From Moringa oleifera (lineage: Eukaryota; Streptophyta; Magnoliopsida; Brassicales; Moringaceae), in assembly GCA_021397835.1 (NCBI GenBank), contig JAJFZO010000344.1, positions 1,798,001 to 1,862,000 on the forward strand: DNA of 64,000 nucleotides. The letters are read 5' to 3'. Position 1 is the first letter of the stretch, and each line of letters starts with the position of its first letter. Of this stretch, positions 23,745 through 34,920 are shown piece by piece. The notes under the pieces were generated by a model. That model searched no databases. It was not told the origin of the DNA and saw only the letters and a program-made list of their open reading frames with translations. The position numbers and the translations under genes are program-made.

Positions 23745-26345
23745 CAGAATGCATGTTATTGTAACTTGGAATGATGAGTGGTCCGAGTTAAGAGAAAGTT
23801 TTGAGTATACTAGTAAGACTATCAAAACTCGAAGTTATGTTGTTTGAAAAGGTTTGATACATGCGCAATTATTAGGTTTAGTTAAATCTTGCATTGATAT
23901 TGATTTCTCTAACTATGATATTATACTGCACATCGTAAGAAGATTCGAGGAAACTACTGTGAAAATTGAGTTAGTGAATGATGACGATATTGAGTTCATG
24001 TTGTATAATAACAACATAATACCCCATGTAATTGTGGATTTAGTTGAGTGACACGATATTCAGAACACACATGGTGTATGTGAAGGTAAAAATTCAAAAT
24101 GAATCAATTAGTTAAATTTTTGTATTGGGAGCAATGAGGTTACTAATGCAATCCCTTATGTGGAGACCCATCCAATTGTTCAAGCTAAAAATTTAGGCAT
24201 AAAACCATTATTCCATAATGAGACTCCTCTTAACAGTTAAAATACTGATGAGATTGACTAGATGAGTCAATGGACTATGATGTTGGGTGTGAGTATTCAA
24301 TCCTAAAAATTAAGCCCACTCAACCTATCGTAAAAGGAAGTTGAGCTTGATGATGAGAACTTGCCTTTTGTACCACGTTCAATCCCACCTTATGTGCCAC
24401 TTGCATGCGCTGAAGCACACAACAATATAAGTGATAGTGTTAATAAGAGGTACAGTGTGTTGGGTGCTAAATTATACAGTATTGTTCTGGCTCTTACTAT
24501 AGAATCAGTGATTTTGATTGACACCTTTATTAAAGGTCAATTTATACTAAATAAGAAAAAGTTAAAGCAATTTTTGGGTATGTATGCATTGACTGAGAAC
24601 TTTGAATTTAGAGTCACTAGATCTAATAAATCAATATTTAAGATTGCTTGTAGAAAAGAAAATTACGCATAAAAGGTCTGTGCTGTGAAAGTTGCATAAG
24701 GATAATTCTTTCAAATTAGACATTGTGATTTAACACACATTGCATAATCAAGGAGTTGCATCAACAAGCAAGTTTTACCATTATTAGAGAAATTATTACT
24801 CAACGGTTATCCACTAATGCTAGAATTATTAAGCCAAAAGATATCATAGGTGACATGAAAGAATTATATGGTATACAAAGTTTATATAGCGAAGCCTAGA
24901 AGGCGAAAGAATACGCATTATCTCTTACTTATGGTGACCTAGTTGAGTCATACTAACAATTACCACCATATTGTCACATCTTGTAAATAGCTAGTCCAAG
25001 AACTAAGGCTCACATATGCATTAAATATGAGACTAATCGATTTAAGTATTTTTATAGCTCTTGGACAATCATTAAGGGGGTTTTATTCAGCTATTAGACC
25101 AGTTATTACCATTGATGCCACTCACTTAAAAGGAAGATTCCATGGTGTTATGTTTATAGTAGTGTGCAAGGATGGAAATGAATAGATATATCCACTAGCA
25201 TTTGGTTACGGTGGCTCAAAAAACTATAAGGCTTGGGAGTGGTTTTTGGAGCAACTGAAGGAGGTTCTTGGTCATGTTGATGACTTGGTTATTATATCGG
25301 ATCATCATGCTAGTATTGCAAAGGCCATTATAAAGGTCTTCCTCGATTCTTGTCATAGGTTATGTTTTTGGTATATGGCCCAAAATGTAAAGAATAAATT
25401 CAAGAGAGAAGAAATGCCCAAGATATTTTATAGTGTCGCAAAGGCATATCAAGAGTTTGAATTTAGTCATTTGATGATTGAATTATAAGCTAATCACCCT
25501 CAGGCATTTGAATATGTCATGAAGGAAGATCCGAGCAAATTTTCACATGTGTATTGCCCTAAAAAATAATACCAACTCATGACCACTAACATTGCTGAAA
25601 GCTTAAATTCATGTCTTTGATTTGCCTACTAGTTGCTCGTCATAGCTCCATTGAAATTCATTAGAGATATGATGCAATGTTGCTTCTATGATAGGCATAA
25701 GAAAGCTAAGATTTGGAAAGCATAATTAACTGAATGTGTCCACTCTTTGATGAATGAAAGATAAAAAGTTTCATTACAAATGATGACTTTTAACATTGAT
25801 TGGAATGTATTTGTAGTCAGGCATAAGGGTAAAGAGGTGGTTATTAACCCTATGGAATGTACTTGCACTTGTAGGGAATTTCATACTGATCTATTGTCAT
25901 GCAACATGCACTAGCAGCGTCTAAGTGACATTTATTATTTTTTGATAATATATTTTTACTTTTTATTTTTATTTTAGTAACTTCATCATTTTTTATTTTT
26001 TTTACAGGGAACGTAACATTGATTTTATAACCTTTTACTTTGACTATTAGTTAGTGATAAGTCTGATTAGAATGTGCCTGAAGACGTCAGAAAAGTTGTT
26101 ATATTACCACTGAATAATGGTAAGCACGTGGGTCATCTAAAGAAGCAAAGAATACCCTCTAGTGGGGAAAGGATATGATAAAAGAAATGTTTTAGGTGCA
26201 ACCAATATGGACATAATCTGTTGACATGCTCAAACCCATGGTATCATGATAAAAGAAGTCATTCAATTCTAAATTCTGAAGAAAGAATGTCACTTGGAAT
26301 TTTGATAAGTGAATCTTCTATTTCAGATCCTAGCTTTGGTAGAAC
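23745..26345 (+). pseudogene. MURA-type MULE transposase pseudogene
   Basis: Decayed transposase with the usual plant MuDR domain order. The N-terminal part (VTWNDEWSELRESFEY, then HAQLLGLVKSCIDIDF) lies at about 23755-24050. The N-terminal DNA-binding domain (FIKGQFILNKKKLKQFLGMYAL) lies at about 24525-24660. The catalytic MULE domain (ITIDATHLKGRFHGVMFIVV, then CHRLCFWYMAQNVKNKF) lies at about 25090-25620. A SWIM-type zinc finger (CTCTCREFH..SCNMH) lies at about 25860-25912. A CCHC zinc knuckle (CFRCNQYGHNLLTC) lies at about 26190-26232. A possible intron lies at 25925-26007 (GT to AG). Stops and frame shifts occur throughout, for example TAG in the catalytic domain near 25180. It is not functional. 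Confidence 0.9.
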
Positions 26346-26970
26346 TTGTCCTTGATTGGGATTTCGATTGAAAAGAGGTTAGATAGCTTCCTCATGTGCC
26401 TACAAAGCTGAGTTAATCTCAATTGCAGCCAATTTTAATTTTTCTTGCTTAATCTTTTTTTTAGAAATAACACTCAATCAAAGTGTGGCATAAACAAGTT
26501 TAGTGGTTGAACCCTCTACAATTGATCGACGAGAACCTTGAAGCTATCTAGGGCAAGAACAAACTCATATTAGGCATAGTTGTAACGTCAATTAGTACGA
26601 GGAAGAAGCATAATAGTGAAGATCAATTGATCTCAATGTATAAGAAACATTGTCTTAGGCATGCAACCTAAAAAGATAAAAAGATTACTAGCTCGAAGAG
26701 AACTCTTTTAAAGCCTGATATAAGCCAAACCCCTTGATTCAACAATAAGAGTCGGTTATGAAATAGTCTTTTGGTTAGCTTTCTCGTTCTTAAGGGCTTT
26801 TAATCGGTAGGCTTTATAGTGGACCTACCTTGCTAATAAGGAGAATATGAAATAGATAGTTGCGCTTGTCTTTACTTAGAAACTCTATGCTCCCTATTCT
26901 AGTAAGGCATGCTCTCTAAACTAGATTCACTCGTTCTTGTCTCTGGCAATTAACCTATTCTAAAGTATCC
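26346..26970. other. No gene; between MULE coding relic and CACTA B
   Basis: No motif was recognised. It may contain the MULE 3' region or the host DNA into which element B inserted. Confidence 0.4.
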
Positions 26971-26999
26971 TACTACAAAAATTATAATAAGTAATAGTG

Positions 27000-27300
27000 A
27001 TTTAATGATAGTTTTTGAAAGAACTATTATTAAAAGCATCTTTAACAATTTTTAATGTTACTTATTCTAAAATTGACATTAGAAGTGGGATTTATCACAC
27101 ATTTAACATCAGTTACCATTAACTAACATTAAAAAGGCACCATTTAATGTTAATTGCCATGGGAACTGATGTTAAATCCTTAAAAGATTAAAGTCTTAAA
27201 TGAAAGTTCCACAAGAACTGTCATTAAAGGCTTAAACTACACAGCCTTTAATAAAAATTCTACTAGAACTGTCATTAAAGGCTTGCACCAAGCCTTTTAA
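27000..27300. repeat. Element B left subterminal repeats
   Basis: Repeated AACTGTCATTAAAGGCTT-type words in direct and inverted orientation, for example in 27185-27300. The same words return at 42880-43230. Confidence 0.75.
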
Positions 27301-28382
27301 CCTAGCTATCATTTTCTCCTCCAAAAGTAGCAGCAACCACTTTTGGAGAAGTAGCCACCCAGCCCGCACACACATCTCTCCCTCTCCATTGTTCTCTTCT
27401 TGCTTCTTCCTCTCCCATTTGTCTCAATCTCCACAATGCGAAGCCAAACCCTCCCCCTCCATTTGTTCTTCATCTTTGGCATTTAAACATGAAAGTATTT
27501 AGGTAAATTCAAAAATTTTTTACGAAAGTTTTTTTCATAATTATTTAATTTGGTTTTGATTTGAAGAATGAATTTAGAATGTATATTATTTTCAGATTTT
27601 CTTCATTAGGTATGTTTGGTGAATTTTTATTAGTGAAATTTACATTTTTTTTGTAAGTATATTTGGATGAATATTAGGTATGAATAAGTATATATTGATG
27701 AATTTATTGTTTGATAATTTTTAAGATTTTTATATTAATTGATGAATTAAGTAGATATTAGTTACATGAATTTATATTTTGCTGAATTAAGTAGATATTA
27801 GCTAAATAAATTTATATTTTGATCAATTTATGTTTGAATAAATTTTGTTAGGTAAGATTAATTGGTATATTTTGTAAAATTTATATTGATTTTGTAATTA
27901 TCTTAATTTAATATTAGTTAAATTTTAAATAGATATTTAATTAATTGGATGATTGTATAGTAAATAATTAAATATTATCTAAATTTTAATTAATTTACTA
28001 GGTAGTTAGATGATTATAAAGTAATTATTATTAATTAAAGATCGACTATGTATTAATTAACTAATTAGTCATTAATCATTTATTTCAATTTTAATTAATT
28101 AATTTGATGCTTGCAAAGCAAATAATTAAATGTTATTTAAATTTTAATTAATTTGCTAGTGCTTGTAAAGGAATTAATTAGATATTAATTAATTGATTAT
28201 GTATTAATTAACTAATTACTTATTAATAATTTATTCATATTTTAATTAATTAATTTGATGCCCTTAAAGTAAATAGTTAAATTTTAGTTAATTTATTAGT
28301 GCTTATAAAGTAATTGATTAGATGTTAATTAATTAACTATGTATTAATTAACTAATTAATTATAAATCATTTACTTAAATTT
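27301..28382. other. Element B left interior: leader-like stretch, then AT-rich repeats
   Basis: Bases 27301-27480 are CT-rich and balanced in composition, like a transcribed leader. The sequence then becomes very AT-rich. From 27930 to 28382 it contains three diverged tandem units of about 151-158 bp, marked by GATGATTG, GATGCTTG and GATGCCCT at 27948, 28106 and 28257. Element A is inserted at the end of the third unit. Similar TTAATTAATT-rich sequence continues after element A at 41351. Confidence 0.6.
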
Positions 28383-28689
28383 CACTACAAAAAAGCAGTG
28401 AAATTCTTAAAGAAAATTTTTCATGAAAATAAAAATCGTGAAAATTTTTGAAATCTATTACGTCAATTGATACGGAAAAGTTATGTAATGAGAAATCATT
28501 ATTCCAACAAAAATTTTATCAAAATTTTTAACATATTATTTCTTACAAATATTGCCATAATAAAATCCATAAGAAATTTGATAAAAAATATTTATTTATA
28601 TTTTTGTTTTTTAATGTTAAGAAATTTTCAACGAAAAACTATTGTGGTAGTTTTTATATAATTTTATTAATATTAAAAAAATAATTAAT

Positions 28690-29220
28690 TTAATTACCGC
28701 GAATATTATCGTGGTAATTGTTTTAATTATATATTTAAATTTTTAAATTTAATTAAATAAAATTAATAATGCAATTGTCACAGTATATTGTCATGGAAAT
28801 TAATTGTTACCTTTGCCACGGAAGATAAAACCGTGGCAATCCATTGTAAAAATATATATTTTAATTTTTTTAATTATTTTAAGCAATAATATTACCACGG
28901 AATAAACCATTGCAATGTTTACATCATTTACCACGAAAATTTTAGTGTCAATTTTGTTAAAGTAATTTTTAATTTAACAAATTGAAATAATTTTTTGTTG
29001 TTTTAATCAATTGCCACATTAGTTTTTTGTTGCAATTTTTTTTTAGTGTTTGTCATGGTTTTTTTCGTGGAAATTTTGAAAAAACTTCTTAATATTTGAT
29101 ATAATATTTAAATATTTAAATAATTAACATAAAAATAATTTATAATAATCGTTTATAATAATTTGTCACGAATATTATTCGTGACAATTTTGTTATTTGT
29201 CACGGTTTTTTCTGTAAGAA
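28690..29220. repeat. Element A left subterminal repeats
   Basis: Multiple TTGCCACGG-type words and their inverse, diverged, spaced 15-60 bases apart. Equivalent words fill 40690-41110. Such clusters usually bind the element's own DNA-binding protein; that role is known for the superfamily and not shown here. Confidence 0.8.
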
Positions 29221-30430
29221 TCATTAATTGAATTAAAATTTGAATTAATTTTTTAAAATATTATAAAATATTTTTTAATGTACTTTGATAATATCTGAGA
29301 AGGTAGATTTTTTTAAAATAGTTTATTATTATTTTTATTATTTATTTATCATAATTAAATTTTTAATTATAATTATTTTAATTATATAATTATTATAATT
29401 AAAAAGAGATAAGTAATCAAATAAGTTTTTTTTTTTGAATTTTTGATAAATTTAGTTAATTGTTTAACGTATAATTAAGTGTTGTTTTATATATTTTTGT
29501 TGTAATCACAAATTGAATATATGAAAAACATTATTTTTAATTTGATAATATATTATTACCAATAAAAGTAAAATTCAACTACTTGAATTAATAATTATAT
29601 TTACTAAAAACTAAATAATAATCTAATTTGCATTTGAAAACAATATTACATTTTGTTGTTTGTTTCAATGGTCAAAGTCTTATACTTAAAAGTAAGAGAG
29701 CATAACTCCAAGTTTGCTTTCTTGCATTTTAAGTATATAATATATAATATTTTTTAATAATTTAATTTAATTTTTTATTAAAAATATATCATGTCATATA
29801 TTTTTTAATATAATATAAAATGTATAAAATATAGTAGTGCATTTAATAAATTAATTTAAAACTTGTAGATTATAATATATAGTAATATATATAGGAAAAT
29901 CTCATGGCATATATATATATCATGATTAATGCATATAACCCAATTTAAAACGATGAATTTAATTATCTTGTATTTTCATAACATATTAAATATCAAGTAG
30001 TGAACTACATTATATTAATTATAATACATTATAAAATATATAATATATTAATTTGTTCAATAAATATAAGTACTAATTATAATGATAAGCCATGAGTTGT
30101 AATTAAACAACTTGAAAGTTATAAATAATTTAAGATTGAAAATTGATACATATAACTATGATTAGCTATCAATTTTGAAACAATTACTTGTTTTTAATTG
30201 CATTGTTTAGTTAAAAATATGTATGATTAGGCATCAATTGATAAATAATTGGTTGCTAATATAAGTTGTAATTATTAGTCTAAATTGCAATATATGTGTT
30301 GCTAATTAATATTGATTAATTTAAATTTTAATTAATACATATAATGATTAAATGATTTAATTAAAATGAATAACTGAAAAAAAAAATACTATATCAAAAC
30401 GACATCATTTGGATGTAGTATAAATACTTA
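29221..30430. other. AT-rich stretch of element A, no gene
   Basis: Very AT-rich (long ATATAT and TTTAAT runs) without a coding frame. A short promoter-like stretch with TATAAATACTTAAAAACC lies near 30419, followed by a CT-rich leader-like segment. This could be the transposase promoter of element A, but nothing proves it. Confidence 0.4.
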
Positions 30431-30792
30431 AAAACCTAACCCTAACTTAGTTATCTTCTTTACCGTTGCATACCCTGTTCTTCCCTTCACTGTCTGCAAT
30501 CTTTCTACTATCTGTAATCTCCATTTCTCTGCAATTTATCCAGTCTTCTCGCTACTTGGTCTTTACAGGAAGATCAAATCTAAGCATTTGGTGAATCATC
30601 ACTAGATTTTGAGAAGGTAAACTTGGATTTTGCCACCCGATATGCTTAAAGTTAAGCAGTTGTGGAAAACTCTTTCTCTCTTTTTTCTCTCTGCTTAAAG
30701 TTAAGCACCACATCCATTGAATCTGACTGAAAATTCATTTCTCCAAACTGACTTTGCAGTGAAAATTTTAAAGCTTTTCTAATTACTTTGGC

Positions 30793-31340
30793 CTCTGCTT
30801 TCTTTGGCTTCGTATTCCCTTCCGTGGACTTATATATTAAACTATACTTTTGACAAAAGCACCCTGCTCATCTCTATCACCATTGCCATGCTTACCAGAT
30901 TTAAGTCATGAAAAAGTAAGGTTCTCCCTTTAGGACTGACTACAATAAGCTCGCCATTGTAATAGAAAGAAACAACAAGCTCTCTGCTTCCTTTGGCTTC
31001 ACATTCCCTTCCGTGCACTTAAACTACACTTTTGACAAAAGCATGCTGTTCATCTCTGATTACCAGTGCTATGCCTACTAGATTTAAGTTATGAAACATG
31101 TGGTTCTCTGTAAGAATTGACTACAGCGAGCTCGTTACTGTAACAGAAAGAGACAGTAAGCTATTTACTTCTTTTGCCTTCATATTCCCTTCCATGGTCT
31201 TCACCTATACTTTTGAAAAAAGGCATCCTGCTCATCTTTGATTACTAGTGCCGTGTCTGTCATATTTAAATCGTGAAAAAACAAGGTTCTCCCTTTAGGA
31301 TTGACTACAACAAAGTTCACCACTATAATAGAAAGAAATA
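30793..31340. repeat. Three tandem copies of a unit of about 180-190 bp
   Basis: Units start near 30793, 30982 and 31163. Each contains the series TTTGGCTTC, ATTCCCTTCC, CTTTTGACAAAAGCA, TTAAGT and GAAAGAA in the same order. By eye the copies differ at about 15 percent of positions. A small number of bases at the end of the third copy runs into the nad4-bearing stretch. The source of the unit is unknown; no protein family was recognised in any frame. Confidence 0.85.
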
Positions 31341-31579
31341 GTAAACTCTTTTCTGCTCTATTTGCTCACAATGTTATACCTATCAAAGTTGGCAAACGTT
31401 GCAGCATCCACACTCTTTTTCAGCTGTCCAGTACCAGGTATTGTACATTTTCTGGGTATCTTAGATCCTTCTCTACTTCTTGGTGCACCAACTGGAAAAT
31501 TAACAAAGTTCCTCGCGTAGTCTTTCTTTATGCCTCATTTCGATATAGCTGTCCACAAACTAAATAGGATTCCTCCCCT

Positions 31580-31862
31580 CTGTCGAACATACAGGGAATT
31601 GGAGGTAGCATTCCACTGATATTAAGCCATGGACCGACTATTTTAGCCTTTTTTGTATGTATTGGTGTTCTATATAACTGATATAAGACTTGACTTATTA
31701 GATATTAATTTTGGAGGTTTAGTGAGCACCATGCTGAATCTTTCTACCATTTCCTTTTCTTTTACTTTGACCAATATGAGTTCACCTTGTACTGGCAGCT
31801 TTATCGGGGAATTTCCTATCTCAGTAAGAGCTTTCCAAAGAAATAGCTTAGTAGCCACATTT
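31580..31862 (+). pseudogene. nad4: Fragment of mitochondrial nad4 inside CACTA element A
   Basis: The + strand reads NIQGIGGSIPLILSHG from about 31585, then FGGLVSTMLNLSTISFSFTL and SFIGEFPISVRAFQRNSLVA. These follow mitochondrial NADH dehydrogenase subunit 4 (complex I) near the start of exon 3. At the DNA level runs such as GGTTTAGTGAGCACCATG and AGCTTTATCGGGGAATTTC look nearly unchanged. The frame is shifted once (near 31685) and has stops. Similarity ends sharply after AGTAGCCACAT (31860). It lies about 3.2 kb inside element A and 3 kb upstream of the transposase. The upstream 200 bases may contain weaker nad4 similarity, but I am not sure. Confidence 0.85.
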
Positions 31863-34800
31863 AGCCTTGCTCTTCTAATAATAAAGAGTAGCCTGCATCT
31901 TTATCATCTTCTAGTGATGAATAGTTCCTTTAAAAACACACAAACAATAGACCGAACACAAATAAAAGATAAAATAAAAGGGCCATACATCCATACCAAA
32001 ACATAAGGCAAAGAGGAAAGTGTGTCACCTTGCCAAAGTCCCCTCGGGCTCTTGATGCCAGTATGATTCTAAGTGAATGCAATCTGGTTAAAGAGGTACT
32101 GATAGGGGCATTTAACCTGGAAGTAAGGTTTTCTGGGAAACAATAGTTTTATTTAAAGAAATAATACTATAAAAATTGGCTCTAAAATGAACCTTAAAAT
32201 ATTTTGTTAGTATTTTAACTCTTTGTTTTTTTCAATTTTTTTTTTTTGTAAAATATGGATTTTACAGTGGAATAGAATCCAAAAAATATTTTCAAGCCAA
32301 GGTTAATTGTTGTCATCTCAGTGGTGAGAATACATTCCAAAGGCAATGTAAGTAGATGCTTAACCATACTGCTGACACATGACTAAAATGTTTTAGAGTA
32401 ATGCAAATATATGACATGCACATATGTGGATTGAGGTAGCCAAAGCACACATTAAGATGTTCATATTGGAAATAAAACAAGTAATATAATATATTTTTCT
32501 TTTATGTATTACATTTTGTTAAAAGCTGGACAAACCCAGGTGCACCATGTTAGGATTTGAGGCTATGGTATATTATTGCGACATTCCAAGTGATCATCTC
32601 TATTAGATTTTTTTTTGGAATTAATAAAAATCTTGATTCCACTGTTTGTTATTATTTTATATGCTAATATGAATAACAAGGAAGAAAATTAATCCGAACT
32701 TGATTGTAGTTGCAATGTGATTGTGCATTCTGCATTCAATACTTAGCATTAGTGTTTTAGGAGTGAACATTGCCACTTTAGTGGTGCAAAGATGTACTTT
32801 GATAAGAGTGTTAGATTTATGAGATCGAATTTTGATATAAACTTGATTTCTTTTGAGAAAAGGTTTGGATGGTAAAATTTTTTGTTTGGGTGAATTCAAT
32901 GGTATTTATATTTTATTATTATTATTATTTTTTTGATTTCGTACGAACGGAATGTTATATATTATATTACATAGCATTACCACTTATATGGTTATCATTA
33001 TTTTTTTTTACTAGTATATGTTAAAATGTTCAATAATTGCACAACCATGAATCTGATTTCACATGTATGAAAAGTGGTTTCATGTATTTACAAATGAATT
33101 CTCTCATATATAATATCTAAATATATAATAAACAAAATTGTAATGTTTTCATATAACTCATTCAAACGATTAATTATGATTTATTTATAATGTTTTCATT
33201 TTCATTACACTATATATCAGTCTTAACAAATAGAATGATATTTGATCTTGTAGATACGTTCATTATCATATTAAAGTAAAAATAATTAATTAATTATAAA
33301 GCAATTAATTTTAATTATTTAATTTGTTTTTAAAATAAGATAAATAACTGAAAAATTAATTTTTTAATAACTTTTTTTACTGGATTTTATTGTCAACTCC
33401 TTATTGTTTGAAAATAAATTTAAATAACACAAATAATTTGTTAGATAATTTAATTAAAATTATTTTTTCAAATATTTAATTAATATTTGCAAAAAATCTC
33501 AATCCCATGAAAAACAATCAAGCATTTTTTTCCCCAGTTAATTAAATAGGGAAAAACATGATTGAAATTAAAAACAAAATCACAATTATTTGTTATAAAC
33601 ATTGATTAGTTTTGCTATTAATCTATTAATTAATTGCAAATGTTCAAAAGTGAAGATACTTTATTCAGTAAAATTTGTTCATGATATATATTATGAGAAT
33701 TTTATTGCCAACATATTATTTATCTCAAATTTAATTGAAATAAAATATTTAATAATATAAAATAAGTTTATTTAATTAATTAATTTTAAAATATTTTATT
33801 ACAAATATATTTAATTTGGCAATATAATATAAATCATATTATATAATTTTTTAATCATTTTTAATGGCTAATAAAATGAAAACAAATTGTTTAAATTATA
33901 AAAACTAGTCATTGTTATTTATTGTAAATAGTCACTAATTTTACTATTATTTCATTAGGTAAATATGTATTTATAAAATTAAATATATTTTATTCTATAA
34001 AATTTGTATACGATAAAAAATATAAGGATTTCATTGCTTATATCTTAATTGGTTTCTCTTTTTCAGCTTAGGCCACGTGACAAAACTCTTTGTTACATCA
34101 TAAAACAAGAGAAATCTGTCTCAAAATATCACTTGATTGCTCGCGTAACTGATAGTAAGATCTTACTAACTTTTTTATTCATTTATTAAAGCATGTTAAT
34201 ATTATTTTATTAATTATAATTAATTTATAATTAATTTCACTTTTTAATTACGGCAAATAACATTAGTTATATAAGAATGGGATATTAATTGATGAACCTA
34301 TAGTTAGTAACTAGAGTTTATTGTATTAGTTACAACTTTCAAGTATATTAACTAAATTGAAATAATAATGTTTGACTTTTAATTTATATTTTCACATGTA
34401 TTTAATGTCACTTGATTTTCATGATGTAGTTAATTAACTTAAATATTTGTTTATTTAGATAATGCAATACTTGTGTAGCTTATAATATTTCTAATATAGG
34501 ATAAAATAATTACTTTAGAAAAGTTAGCTTTTGACTAGTCAATTTATCAAAATTGATACAGTCATCCAAAAAATGGTTATTTCAATTATGCATGCAAGTT
34601 TTTCTTGTATCACCTTTTATAATCCACTTTAAGTGTCTCTTTAGAAACCCATGCAAGGGTTAACTTTATCTAGTTACCTTTTGAATAGTCCTCAATTTAG
34701 ATTGTTCATGAAAAGGTGTCTATTTCAGGTGCTGTTGAAATTTTTATGAACTAGTTGCTCGCTTGAACTTGTTCTGGTGAAAAGCTAATTTGATAATGAG

Positions 34801-34920
34801 AGAAAAACCATACATGTTCATCTTATCAATATCGTCAGCTTAAAAGAAAATAAAAACTAATGTTTTACTTATATTAATAGTTTATTAAGAATGGGATGAT
34901 TGGTTTTTTGATCTGAATTT
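31863..34920. other. Element A interior upstream of the transposase, no gene
   Basis: No coding region was recognised. Bases 32200-34900 are AT-rich with long T runs, as in plant introns or untranslated regions. A minus-strand 80-aa ORF at 32657-32899 is not recognisable. Confidence 0.45.

Larger units (their letters stand above)
22768..26345 (+). mobile_element. MULE (Mutator-like) element, decayed
   Basis: The left 557 bp (22768-23324) recur at 58905-59434 and both copies begin exactly at TGACATCCACGCAC in unrelated contexts, so 22768 is probably the true left end. A MURA-type transposase relic follows. I could not find an inverted copy of the left end on the right, either before 26971 or after the nested CACTA elements, so the right boundary is unknown and the listed end is simply the last recognisable coding sequence. 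The element may lack terminal inverted repeats or may be truncated. Confidence 0.7.

Noticed and set aside
31350..31579. Extension of nad4 similarity upstream into exon 2
   Set aside because: A few residues fit by eye but spacing is wrong and nucleotide agreement is poor; left out of the nad4 call.
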